A stretch of 64,000 nucleotides of DNA from Siphonodentalium dalli (lineage: Eukaryota; Mollusca; Scaphopoda; Gadilida; Siphonodentaliidae), in assembly GCA_032622095.1 (NCBI GenBank), contig CP136063.1, positions 120,858,723-120,922,722 of the forward strand. Direction: 5' to 3'. The stretch's first letter is position 1. Each line of letters starts with the position of its first letter. The notes below the pieces were generated by a model, which saw nothing but the letters and a program-made list of their open reading frames with translations, had not been told where the DNA came from and did no database searches. Below, in pieces: positions 34,195 through 45,720 of this stretch. Made by a program: the position numbers and the translations under genes.

Positions 34195-35437
34195 TAGATC
34201 AGGGTTCCCGCGGGTCCTGGAAAACCCTGGAAATAAATTATTTATTTTCAAGGGCCCTGGATAACCCTCGAATCCAATCCCACTCCTTGAAAACCCTGGA
34301 AAATGCTCTATTAAATTTTATTGAAACGATCGCTGCGAGTTGGGAAATTAATTCCTTCTAATATCACCGGTTTTACGGTAACACGAGGTCAGAAGTCTAG
34401 CAGAGTTGTGACATTATGTTATTTCTTATTGGCCAATTCCGAATTGACTCCCCTATTCAGCCAATAGAAATGTCTGTAACTGAGTATGCGTAAATACGTG
34501 AGTTGTCTGCCCATACATGATGCAATATTATGACCTAGAAAATTCAATGAATTCACCAAAGCATACCTCAGATGAAACTGCAATAGGACCTAGTCGAGCA
34601 CCCGTACTTGTTTCATTGTTTGTTGATATAATGTCTGTCAGATGCGGACACCTCCCGAGGGCGAGGGACAGTGTTAGAACTTGCAGGCGATGGAGGCATG
34701 AAGCTTGATAATGTGGCCGTCGATTGTATATTTCGAGAAGCTGTCACGTGTTTTGCCCCTTTCATGTGGGATTTAAGTGCATGTTCACCCATATTTGAAA
34801 CGTCTAAGTTTTTAAAACAAAGGCGACATCTCGCCACGAAAGCGTTTACCCTCCACCGCAATCAGCCATTGACTGTATTGTGGCTGTGAATGCCAGCTGG
34901 GGTTATATTTACATTCTAAAAGCTGAATTATTGTGGTCTGCTACAGTAACATTGGTATCTAAGCACTACAGTTACAACAGCTGTAGTACAATGAGCAGAA
35001 CAGTTAAAAAATTCCCAGACAGTGCCATCGCCAACCAGTTCTCCTGTGGTGAAAATAAAACCATGTACTTGAGTGTGTTCGGGCTAGGTTCATGTCTTGA
35101 ACTATGGACAGAAAAAAAATGACAATTCCTTTTGCCACAGTACTGTGAGTATGTGTTATACGTGTGATTGAGAAATAATTTCTGCTTATTAAAACTTACC
35201 GTTATATTTAGTTGTACAGGTGCAAGTATGTGTATGAATATTTAAATATGATATAACATCAATAATTAGTCCCATGCTTCAATGAAACCAGAGCCCATAA
35301 TCAAGTACATGTACCGGTATATTCAATTCCTGGAAAACCCTTGAATATTTAGTATTGTACTCCTGGAAAAACGCCCCTATAGACTCCTGGAAACTCCTTG
35401 AATTTCATTTCAAAATTGGTGCAAGAACCCTGTAGAT
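34195..35437. mobile_element. 1.23-kb CAGGGTTC-ended element nested in family A
   Basis: The left end is CAGGGTTCCCGCGGGTCCTG and the right end, read inverse, CAGGGTTCTTGCACC. TAGAT is repeated on both sides (34195-34199, 35433-35437). Subterminal CCTGGAAAACCCTTGAATATT-like phrases occur at both ends. It contains a zinc-finger reading frame on the - strand (34613-34861). TIR style resembles hAT, but the duplication is only 5 bp (6 if the terminal G is counted), so superfamily is open. Confidence 0.72.
34613..34861 (-). CDS. zinc-finger N-terminal fragment of a transposon protein
   Basis: An 82-residue frame starting MRWRVNAFVARCRLCFKNLD and continuing to a CxxC-x16-H-x5-H pattern (C12, C15, H32, H38 by my count) with ALKSHMKGAKH, then a Ser/Pro-rich linker (FMPPSPASS). 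Such a BED/C2H2-like finger at the N-terminus, followed by a flexible linker, is typical of DNA-binding ends of transposases and proteins derived from them. No catalytic core follows within the 1.23-kb element, so this is a fragment or exon of a deleted transposase. It is read from the right TIR inward. Function is inferred from the motif and its position between TIRs. Confidence 0.55.
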   Translation of the reverse strand: MRWRVNAFVARCRLCFKNLDVSNMGEHALKSHMKGAKHVTASRNIQSTATLSSFMPPSPASSNTVPRPREVSASDRHYINKQ

Positions 35438-36127
35438 GGGAACGAGTAATTTTGGGGTCGTTCGGCCAAATAACATGGCCGCTGGCAGCCATCTTGGATT
35501 TTACTCTTTGCATGACTAAATCCTTTCACACGGGCTACAAGTCGTACCTTTGGTCAGATCATCATGAAATTTGTCATGGATGTTAAATATGACATGTAGA
35601 TGGGAAAGAGTCATTTTTAGGTTATTCGGCCAAAATCATGGCCGCCAGCAGCCATCTTGGATTTTACTCTTTGCATGACTAAATCCTTTGGCATGGGCTA
35701 CAGGTTGTACCTTTAGTCGGATCATCATGAAATTTGTCATGGCTGTTGACATTGGGATGAGACAGGAAAGAGTCATTTTAGGTTCATTTGGTCTTAAAAA
35801 GTGTCCACTGGCAGCCATCTTTGATTTTAATCTTTGCATGACTAAATCCTTTGGCACACCCAACAGTCTACTTCCCTCATCTGATCATCTCCAGACTTCA
35901 TATTAATCTTGATATTGATCTTACTAGATGGAAGCTATCAAATGTTTTTGAATTTTATTGGAAATCATAGCCACCAGTAACCATCTTGAATTTAACTTTT
36001 TTATATATCTCTTCAATGTTGATAATCTAGTATTACTTAGACATTTCAACTTTCCGCATACCTAATCGCTCCACATTAATTTATTCCCTTTCCAAGTTGA
36101 GCTACAGTGTCATTGACACTTTCATTT

Positions 36128-37065
36128 AGCTCGACTTTACTTTGTAAAGTTTGAGCTATTGCCATGGCTTGGTATCCGTCGTTCGTCAACAATTTCCTTT
36201 AGCACGGGCTACAGGTCGTACCTTTGGTCGGATCATTATGAAATTTGTCATGGCTGTTGACATGTAGATGGGAACGAGTCATTTTGGGTTTTTTGGCCGC
36301 CAGTGGCCATCTTGGATTTCAAAATTAAATCCATTAGCACGGGCTACAGTTCGTACTGTTGGTCTGATCATCATGAAATTTGTCATCGATGTTAATATTG
36401 ACATGTAGATGGGAACGAGTCATTTTGGGGTCGTTCGGCCAAAAAACATGGCAGCGAGCAGCCATCTTGGATTTTACTCTTTGCATGACTAAATCCTTTG
36501 GCACGGGCTACAGGTCGTAGCTTTGGTCGGATCATGAGATTTGTCATGGCTATTGACATTGACATCTAGATGAGAACGAGTAATTTTGGAGTCATTCGGC
36601 AAGAAAACATGGCCGCCAGTGGCCATCTTGAATTTCAAAATTCAATCCATTAGCATGGGCTACAGGTCGTACTGTTCGTCTGATCATCATGAAATTTGTC
36701 ATCGATGTTAATATTGACATGTAGATGGAACGAGTTATTTTGCGGTCGTTGGGCCAAAAAACATGGCCGCCAGCAGCCATCTTAGATTTTACTCTTTGCA
36801 TGACTAAATCCTTTGGCACGGGCTACAAGTCGTACCTTTGGTCGGATCATTATGAAATTAGTCGTGGATGTTACCAATGACATGAAGATGGGAACGAGTC
36901 ATTTTGGGGTCATTCGGCAAAAAAACATGGCTGCCAGTGGCCATCTTGGATTTCACTCTGCATAACTAGGCCTTTCAACTTTCCACATTCCTAATCACTC
37001 CATTGACTAACACATGAAATTATTCCCTTTCCAAGTTGAGCTGCAGTGTCATTGACACTTTCATT
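36128..37065 (+). mobile_element. family A Helentron-like element, complete, head-to-tail with the previous copy
   Basis: It starts AGCTCGACTTTACTTTGTAA (one change from consensus) one base after the CTTTCATT of the preceding copy. About five modules; ends CTTTCATT at 37065. Subterminal AAGTTGAGCT and the terminal hairpin are intact. Confidence 0.83.
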
Positions 37066-37855
37066 ATTCTTATAGGCTTCAGACAATCCAAACATGTTTG
37101 TTCTTGACTTCTAGTGGTTAGATATCTCTAGAGAGCGTTTTGTGATTAAAAATAGAAAATTTGCATTATTTCATTGGATATATGAGACCGTGAGGGCCCA
37201 CGTTTAGTTTCGTGCGACTTGTGTGCCAAAATTGTTTTGTTTTTTTTTGCGTTTCTAGTTATTCCGGGGTCTGGCTTTGCAAAAAAGTTAGTTTACAATT
37301 TTTTTTCATGGATATTACCTTAATTGGGCGCTTTTGAAATTTAAAGACCTTATTGTGATTTAAAAAAATGATATTATGCTTTATTTCACTTGATATAATT
37401 TTTTTTTCTAGTTTTCTCTGGTATTTTTTATTATTTTAGGCTTCAGACAATCCAAACTGGTTTGTTCTTGGCTTCTGGGAGTTATATATCTCTATTTAGA
37501 GAGCGTTTTGTGATTAAAAATAGAAAATTTGCATTATTTCATGGTGGATTTTTAGTGGAATCTGATGAAATTAAGTACTACTTATATCAAAACAGTATAA
37601 ATGCCATTTTCAACTTCATATATTTAGAGAGCATTTATGGATAGAAAATACATGAAATTTTGTATAATTTTACGAATTTGGAATTATATGATGCTATATT
37701 GTCAAGCGTGACGAAAACTTTTATGGCAGTTGTCTTTTCCGTGATTATTAGCTGATGGAGAACATTCATTGATTGGGGGGTTATTATATGATGCCACAGG
37801 ATAACAGAAAGAGTTACACAATAAGTCATAATCAGCCTATTCATCAGTCACTGTT
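37066..37855 (+). repeat. 364-bp tandem duplication containing dispersed repeat R copy 2
   Basis: AGGCTTCAGACAATCCAAAC begins at 37074 and again at 37438; both are followed by GAGAGCGTTTTGTGATTAAA and ATAGAAAATTTGCATTATTT. Repeat R (GTGAGGGCCCACG...) occupies 37190-37430 within the first unit. The second unit is partial. The rest, to 37855, has no recognised content. Confidence 0.6.
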
Positions 37856-39241
37856 GTCATCGACATCTTCGCTCCTGTAATTCAGATTAGGCATGTTGCT
37901 ACAGTCGTGACATTTGTACGGAAGCGAGTTGCGCAGACAAACAGTGATGGACTTGAGAACCTTGACCTTTACAGCCACATTTAACAAGTTCCAAATGTGA
38001 TGGAAGTTCCAGATGAGGTTTCTCATATGCTCTCCAAACCATACCGATGAAATTCGCCCGATAGATATGGAGTAGAAGAGTACCCGGTGTTGGTGGCAAC
38101 TTCTCTCCTTCGAGGTTTTTGAACCTGAAGAGTTCCCATCTGAGGTCTTTGACAGATTTCTGTTTTGTCTTTGGATCATATACGCGGCAAACAAAACTCT
38201 ATATGGCAGATCGTGTTGCGTCCTCCACTTCTGCATAAGTACCGATATTAAGTCGCTCAATGTCAGATTCATTGATGCCCATGAACGAATTCATCCACCT
38301 TCTCTTCGTTATGCTACAAAACTTGCCTCCCCAGTCAGCTCCAGAGATCACATGAAGACCAAGCAAGCACTTACATTTGTGAGCCCATTAGGCTTGGTGG
38401 ATAGCATTAATACTGATCAGGCGTTCAGACTTCATAACAGAATTTAGTTGATGTTGTTTGTTGCACAGAAATCTGGAGAAGCAATCCACTAGCAACACAA
38501 GGACATCAGTATCGACAGAATGGACGTCAATGACAGTTGGAATGTGACTATCCCCTATATCCAGCACATGTAACGGAATTAATGTGTCCGATTCTTCGTG
38601 ACTGTACCTCCAATCCAGGCTTGATTTGGGCTGCCATGTTCCCACGCACCGAAGTCCCAACAAGTCGTTGGGACCGATCTTTGAATGCCAGAAGAAGCTT
38701 GTCAGTGAACTATTCGGTGAGTTGGGCCTTTGTATCGATGTGAGAAAACAATGACTTCATAGACAAAGTTTTAATGATTTGTCGAGTCAGTTATTCTGTA
38801 TTTTATGGGATCTGATCCCGCAGCCAATGATCTTTTATGCCTTATGCGCTCTTTCAAAGAGTTGCTGATGTACCTGTCGAAGATCACCCTCACCTCAGAG
38901 TAAGGGGATACTTTATTGCGAATGACTTTGATGAAGATCGCAGCAAGATCAGCACATGTTGAAGTAGAAGGATTTTTCTTGAGCTGCTGAACGACCACCA
39001 TTCCATCTATAATGCATGCACATTGTCCGTCCGTGGGATGATCTTGAATATTAGATGCTTCTTTCTCGAGGATGTTCAAAATGGCACTTTTGTCATTTGG
39101 AATGAGAAGATAACCATCTGGTGGGAACAACCGAGAATTCATACTTTCCAATAGCTTCGGGCAAACTTTCTGACATTGTTGGATGAGATTGTTGAATGAC
39201 CAGAAATCTCGCGAGCAATTGCCGCTCCTCTCGCAAACCAA
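37844..39241 (-). pseudogene. broken copy of a multi-copy invertebrate transposon-type gene with Cys-rich C-terminus
   Basis: Fragments of one protein appear in order on the - strand but in changing frames. First (39241-38771) has IDGMVVVQQL and IFDRYISNSLKERIRHKRS. Then (about 38770-38388) come TDKLLLAFKD, SHEESDTLIPLHVLD and VDTDVLVLLVD. Then (about 38360-38270) LLGLHVISGADWGGKF and KRRWMNSF; then (38099-37899) PPTPGTLLLHIYRANFIGMV and VKCGCKG. Finally a frame change to CHDCSNMPN and an acidic end. I recognise this motif order from an uncharacterised, highly multi-copy family in mollusc and cnidarian genomes, probably carried by a mobile element. The VDTDVLVLLVD motif may hold an acidic nuclease-like residue; that is a guess. 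At least four frame changes and internal stops make it non-functional. The N-terminal part is missing, and the 34-bp minisatellite begins about 115 bp upstream. Confidence 0.65.
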
Positions 39242-39354
39242 CTATTTTGTTTTCCATGGCACACTTAGTTTTCTTGCTGCATGTAATGAATGTTGTTGTC
39301 TTGAAATATTGTTTTATACAAATTATGTTGTCATAATTGTGACCTGGAAGAGAT

Positions 39355-40910
39355 CTTTAACCATTGGGTAGTGATTAGAATCCAATAATTGTAACCATAG
39401 GGCAGTGATTAGAATCCATTGATTGTAATCATAGGGTAGAGATTAGAATCCAATGATTGTAACCATAGGGTAGAGATTAGAATCCAATGATTGTATCCAA
39501 AGGGTAGTGATTAGAATCCAATGAATGTAACCATAGGGTAGTGATTAGAATCCAATGAATGTAACCATGGGTAGTGATTAGAATCCAATGAATGTAACCA
39601 TAGGGTAGTGATTACAATCCAATGATTGTAACCATAGGGTAGCGATCAGTCTGAGTAAACTCATACCTAAATATTCATTACAACATTGAATATAAGGTCT
39701 GACGGATAACATCGATATTTCATTTCCAAGTCCTCGGGATTCCGTAATCTGATTGATTGCGTAAATTATTTTCCGTCCAATGAAACCGTATGGGTTAATA
39801 AACAAGTGTCAGTGGGCGGAGCTAGACTCCCATAATGTCACCTCTAAATATAGTAACAGAGCGGAATTTCTCAGATCGAAAGCGATGCTTGCAAATACAA
39901 CAGACAGAAACAATGGCTTCGAAATTATATATTCGGTACGATTCGGATTAATTTGAAGGATGTGCTTGACCTGATAGATAGGCCTGCGCATGGTACCAAC
40001 TTGGCCTCCCATAAATATAAATAGAACTCACTCACGCCCGTGTATTTGATTTACTTTATTGTACCATGGTTTACAAATCAAATTATTTGTCGTAAAAAAG
40101 TCATCTGAAAGTCAACACCGAGGAAATGACTTAATTTTATGCTTTTAAATAGTTCTAAAGCATCATTTTTGATGACGACCTTATTTTTTGCTCTCGGATG
40201 CAGCTTTCCGGTTGATGCAGCGAGTTCATCTCCCGAAAAAGAATAGTCGCACACACGACAAATATTATCTGCTGTAATCTTATGTCGCGACACAGGCCAT
40301 TACTATTATTGCGAAGCACAACAAATAACACGTGGGGACACCTGTCAATCATCGATGTATTTTTTTTAAATCCGTGACGTCATTTTGGGGAAGCTCTTCG
40401 CTGAATAGAAATGGTTTTGGCTACATAAGCTCCAGACTCTATATTTCAAATATAGAGTCGACGTTCACCCAGACTGGGTAGCGATTAGAATCCAATAATT
40501 GTAATCATAGGGTAGCAATTAGAATCCAATGAATGTAACCATAGGGCAGTGATTAGAATCCAATGATTGTAATCATAGGGCAGTGATTAGAATCCAATGA
40601 TTGTAATCATAGGGTAGTGATTACAATCCAATGATTGTAACCATAGGGTAGCCATTAGAATCCAATGAATGTAACCATAGGGCAGTGATTAGAATCCAAT
40701 GATTGTAATCATAGGGCAGTGATTAGAATCCAATAATTGTAATCATAGGGTAGCGATTAGAATCCAATGAATGTAACCATAGGGCAGTGATTAGAATCCA
40801 ATGATTGTAATCATAGGGCAGTGATTAGAATCCAATAATTGTAATAATAGGGTAGTGATTAGAATCCAATGATTGTAATCATAGGGTAGAGATTATAATC
40901 CAATGATTGA
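39355..40910. repeat. 34-bp minisatellite array, split by an inserted element
   Basis: Unit AGGGTAGTGATTAGAATCCA followed by ATGATTGTAACCAT, 34 bp. Roughly 8 units at 39357-39646 and 13 units at 40477-40910, contiguous without spacers. Variants include GCAGTGATT and GTAATCAT. Some variants form pairs that recur every second unit, suggesting growth by blocks in the right array. Confidence 0.9.
39638..40485. mobile_element. 830-bp TIR element inserted in the minisatellite with a 9-bp duplication
   Basis: The element is 39647-40476. Ends CAGTCTGAGTAAAC and inverse CAGTCTGGGTGAAC. GGTAGCGAT is repeated on both sides (39638-39646, 40477-40485), and the minisatellite phase resumes exactly there. 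A 9-bp duplication suggests a Mutator-like or similar superfamily. A perfect 12-bp-stem hairpin (GACTCTATATTT, one-base loop) lies at 40435-40459 near the right end. A - strand frame at 40078-40293 has ADNICRVCDYSFSG, a possible CxxC finger fragment. No transposase core. Confidence 0.72.
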
Positions 40911-43900
40911 TTTAATTTTATTTTTGGTATATTTTATACTCAGAAAATGAGTGGCAAGATCATAAACTGTACATAACACAGTATTAACAACATTAATTCA
41001 CCTTGCACTTCAGTCAAAATCTTCATCCTGCAATTTGTTAATCATATGGGGAAAAAAATAATTCACAAGGAAATCCAGTAGTCTCCTGGGCAATCAGAGG
41101 TGAGAGGTCTGTTGTTCAAGTCCATTCTATAAAATTTATGAATGTTTTGAAAAATGGTGAATTAATAAACTGGAATATTCAACCTTCAGTACTAAGAAAT
41201 GCAAAACAATATTCTTTAGAGCTAAGCAGATGCTAACCTCACTGGTGATGATCAATTGACAATCAAGTTTTTTTTCATATTTGCAGATTTGCTGTGTGAA
41301 TAATTTCAATGAGTACATTTGATACTTAAACCAGCCTGTAAAATTGGTTTTCCAGATGCTGGTTTGTGTCAAAGATCCATTCCCTTATTAATCTCATAAT
41401 AGCGAAGTTTGAAGCTATGTGACCTCATTTAAAATGTCACTTAAGAGATAATGTTGTGGTGTCTTGTGATTTCGTAAAGGTACAGGGCGAATCTAGTATG
41501 GCAAATTTAGTTAATTAAAGGGTATTTGCCACAGTATATTCACCCTGTACCTTTACAAATTCACAAAACACCATACTGTTGTCCCCATTCTAATTTTCTT
41601 CGAACTTAAAATGTTATTTCAACACAGACGTGCCTTGTAAATATCATTGAAATGTGCCACCAGAAAACACTCAACCAATTCAGGACTTTCTATTTAATGT
41701 GCTGGATAAAATAGTCCCTTAATTAGCATTGCTCTTATCGGTAAAATTACAGATAAAGATGAAAAATTGCCACCTCAAATAGAAAGATATGAACAACAAT
41801 TGGTTTCTGCATGTAATTCTTGTCTTTTACAGATTTTAATCACTTACAAATTATTTTTTCCAACAATGACCTGACCCATATCTGCTGATTTTTATTTTAC
41901 CACAAACTTGAAAAAAAAGGTAAATTGTTTACTCATTGAAAAGTGCATTTCACGCAGTTTGTTTCGTGTCAAGAAATTTTGTCACAGGATTTCGAGACAA
42001 TGATATACAAGGAAAATATCAACATTTGAATCTAATTTTTCTATAGATTCCATCGATTCTCCACCATTGACCAGTCAAATTTTATTGAGCTAATTTGGTT
42101 TTCAGCTGGCAGCAAAATTAGGTCACCCACGGACTCGTTGAGAACTCGAAAATTAATTGACAAATTTATCTTTAATTTGTCGTCAGTGGGTTCTGTTTTC
42201 GTTTGTTTTATCTCAGTATTCTACTTGCAAATAATATCTCGGTTAAACCATCCAAAAATATTGATCATTCTGCAAAAGCAACACCATTGTATTGTTAAGC
42301 AAAATCATTAGTCAAAATTTACGCTTTGGAATATCAAATGTTGGAGCAAGTGCCAGCACCTTTGAACCGGATTACCTTTGCGACTAGTTTATCAATAATT
42401 GACCGCCCACAAATTTTTGATGATTCAAGTGGTATATTAGCAGCTAGTGAATTAGAATATTAAATTAAACCAGCAACCGGTTTATTAAAGAGAATATAAT
42501 ATTTGTTCTGAAATCTAAATGAATTGTCAAATCAAATGGGAATTTAATTTTTTGAAATATCTCATTTTTCACATTGTTTACTTTAATTTGGAAGACTGCA
42601 AACAAACAAGCACAATGACTTCTAGCTACACACCATAATCTGGATGTATTTTAACATAACATCTAGATTATAGTACACTACTATGTTGATAAAGCCGATT
42701 ACAATTGATGGAAAATCCCTTCAATATCACAAGCTGGTTTAAGTAGAAAGAAACTAGGGCCAAACTAACGATCATGCTATCCACTATATTTAGCACTGGA
42801 GAGATTTTCAAACCTGACCAGTTACGGTAATCAGTAAAACAAGGCAAAATTATATTGTGCCTTATTTAATAATAATAAATGGTGATATTCGGATTCCAAA
42901 CCTCAAGATTACAAACTTTTATCAAATATACAATTTAGCACCACATATGACTTATTTCTAATGCAAAATATATATCAGGGACCAAGTCACTCATAAAATT
43001 CATTTCCAAGGACAAAATAAATATCTTCCGCATAAAACAAAGAAACCACCAAATTCTAATTTGCAGTCCTTAAAATCAATGTAGGTGCAATTAATTGTAC
43101 GCCTGATTTTACATCCAGGTGCATTATTTATCTTTGGCGTGTCTATGGAAGATAACCTCCTGTATAATTTCCAAGATCACAAGGCACGTAGTTTTTTGCA
43201 CTATGATTTTTTCAACCGAGGTGCATAAGCACCGTTGTATGCCACAAAATCAAAGGACTGAATTGGTATGTTAACGGAGAGCTTCATTGTGAGAATTCCA
43301 ACCTTCAACTTACAAGTGAATGGTTTCTGTCATCTGTGGGATAATCTCTTATTATCCCTCCACCTCTATCATCTGATATTTGGAAGATATATGTGTTAAA
43401 AGGCCCACATAATATACAAAGCATCAATTTCATTATGAATATTAACATATTCTATGTTATGTACTATTGGAAAGAGACAGTTTGAAAACTGGTAAATCAA
43501 AATTATGTAGTAAACAAAATTAAAAATGTTTTTCTACTGGTATTGAATTACCAAGGTTTTTTTTAGTAGTTCTGAAGAAGGTGCTTAAATAATTGATTAT
43601 AAACTGAGTGATGACTACAGCTCTGTCAGAGACTTAAAAAGTTCTGGGAACCGTAACAGTATCCTTTAATAAATCAGTTCAGTTAAACATTGCCAGGTGG
43701 CCTCAAGTTTACAAGAAATCTAAGTATATATATATGTCCTTTTTCAATATTGATGTTAACACTGGAATGTTTCGAAGCCTGAATATTGCTTTATCCCTTG
43801 CATAGCACAATCAACTAGTGCAAGAATTTTCTGGAAAATTTTGTCTGAGAAAGAAATTTTTTCAGACATTTTTCCAGAAATAGGCAATAAGTCATGCCAA

Positions 43901-43990
43901 GAATACAAATATTTGCAACATTTGATGATTGAATTTATTATCACAATATTAACAATTAGTTAGAGAAAGATTAATTTACTTCTATTTAGA
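40911..43990. other. unannotated, largely non-repetitive stretch with one long hairpin
   Basis: About 3 kb of AT-rich DNA with almost no reading frame over 60 codons and no recognised repeat, apart from the inverted repeat at 41456-41574. Nothing else supported. Confidence 0.45.
41456..41574. repeat. 119-bp imperfect palindrome (MITE or hairpin precursor)
   Basis: The left arm TGGTGTCTTGTGATTTCGTA, AAGGTACAGGGCGAATCTA pairs with the inverse right arm (TATTCACCCTGTACCTTTAC, AAATTCACAAAACACCA). The pairing continues through ATGGCAAAT/ATTTGCCA to a short AT loop, giving arms near 48 bp with a few mismatches. TGTT flanks both sides. Could be a tiny MITE or a small-RNA hairpin. Confidence 0.6.
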
Positions 43991-43994
43991 ATAC

Positions 43995-44345
43995 AAGCTG
44001 GACTGTTGCACAGAGCATACCCCCATGTGGCATACCGCCTAGTGTGGGCATACCTAAAACCTAGGACCCGTGATTATAATTTTCGGATAAACAAGATGAA
44101 TAAATCTAGAATAGAAAACCTGAACAAATCTTTTGAACACCCCATTGAATGTCCTCATAGTGGTGAACATCCATACCAAATTTCATAGAGATCTGACAAC
44201 CTGTGGCTGAGATATCGGAGAAAAAAACCAACATTTATCGATAAACAAAGATGAATAACTCTTGAATGGAAAACCCAAAACAAAATTATTGAACCCTCCA
44301 TTGAAAGTCCTCATAGGGGGTGAACATCCATACCAAATTTTATTT
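43995..44345 (+). repeat. family L tandem-module repeat
   Basis: Starts with GCATACCCCCATGTGGCATA, which can pair with GTGTGGGCATAC downstream. Two tandem modules then carry GATGAATAA, CCATTGAATGTCCTCATAG and GGTGAACATCCATACCAAAT, 155 bp apart (44095 and 44250). The plan resembles the other Helentron-like families but no 3' end is identified. Confidence 0.5.
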
Positions 44346-45394
44346 TAATTTAAATACATGTGCACTCTCGAAAATGAATGGGATTATAGCATTTATCACT
44401 AAGAAGTACTGAGAATTTTCCATGTTGTCACTTCCTCATATGCTGTAGTTTACGTTTCATTTCACACATTGCAACTTTGTGTGTGCATCGGCCAATCTCT
44501 GACAAAAGTAAAACATCACACAGCGCCTCGAAAGTCTAGAAGCCGTTTTTCTTACAGTTAAAGAAAGTACATGGGCATATTGCAATATTTTATAACAAAA
44601 TACAATACATGTACCTCAGTTTCCTGTTTTATGGTTCAACAGTTGTATCTCCCAACCCTAGTGAACATTTTATCGCTCAGACATTGCCACCCAATTCATC
44701 TCTTCTAATTTAAATATCAATTTTATGTCTGAATAACCTTGTTATAACCTTTATAATTATTTATTCAGTCTCAAGGTACTCAATCCGATCAAATGGTCCC
44801 CATACCATCAAGAAACAACAACATTTCTTCAAAATATGTTTTAGTTGTCAGAATCGATTTATTGCAAAAAATAATGCTGACCACTGTCAAATATGGTATA
44901 AAATTTAAAAAAAAAAAATTATTTATCAACATTTTGTTCAACAAAATATGGCCGTATTGTCACTAAGTATCACAAAATTTGAGTGTATTACCACTTGATT
45001 TTAGAGTTATCCATTTTCATCCGCAATTTTGTCCGAGATCCTCCGTTTGACCGCGTGTTTCTGGGCCACATATTATTACACATCTTGAGAAATAACAAAC
45101 TTCATAAATGGATATCTGATCACTCTGAGCTTTGATTGGTGGGTTCCTCGACTTTAATCAAATATTTTTTTTACCCCCGAAGCCAAAGAAATAGTAATTT
45201 AGGAGCGTCTGATAGGATTGAGTACCTATAAGTATCCATGATTATAACCAGTGAAAATGGCTAAAATGCTTAATTTTGCAAATCAATGACAATTTAGTAA
45301 CGTAATGTCATATACAAACCACCAACTTCATTCTTTGAAAAACTCAATAGTGCTGCTTCCCAATTTCTGCTTGATGACGAGAGTACACAATTAA
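44346..45394. other. unannotated stretch
   Basis: AT-rich sequence with no recognised gene or repeat. Confidence 0.45.
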
Positions 45395-45720
45395 TAGCCC
45401 GGTGGCTTAGGATCAAAATTTAGCAAAATCGTGACAGACCGGATTAAAGCATGAAACTTTGCCGATATGTAAAATGGGATATGGGAAACAATTTTGGAGG
45501 GGGGTGCCCGGGCTCCGGGTCATGGTTCAGGAGAATTTCTGGTTTCCATGGTAACGGCATAAAATATTTGGGGAAAAGTGAAAAAATGCCGCGGTTTGGA
45601 AACAGTTAGACTTGTGTTTGAATAAATGATGTGAACTCAGTGCAACCATTGGTCCATCAAATGAACTGGGCCAATAGGACATATAGGGTCAAGGTCAACC
45701 ACTAAGGTCAAGGTCATTGA
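45395..45720 (-). repeat. family K repeat with X-box and nuclear-receptor-like motifs, - strand copy
   Basis: Read on the - strand it carries paired TGACCTTGACC motifs (45687-45720), the RFX X-box-like GTTACCATGGAAAC (45542-45555), then AAAGTTTCATGCTTTAATCC and a GTCACGATTTTGC block. The same order is found on the + strand at 50276-52610. Confidence 0.6.

Larger units (their letters stand above)
33573..36126 (+). mobile_element. family A Helentron-like element, long, split by a nested CAGGG-ended element
   Basis: The canonical 5' hairpin is at 33573 and the canonical 3' end finishes at 36126. Many modules of 152-163 bp carry CACGGGCTACAGGTCGTACC, GACATGTAGATGGGAACGAG and GCCGCCAGCAGCCATCTTGG. 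Interrupted at 34200-35432. Immediately followed by another complete copy. Confidence 0.82.

Noticed and set aside
37844-39241. Treating the three longest - strand frames as separate genes
   Set aside because: Their motifs follow the order of one protein family, with frame changes between them, so a single pseudogene explains them better.
39355-40910. Regular 34-bp repeats resembling a CRISPR array
   Set aside because: Units are contiguous with no spacers, the repeats vary, and the DNA is eukaryotic. It is a minisatellite.
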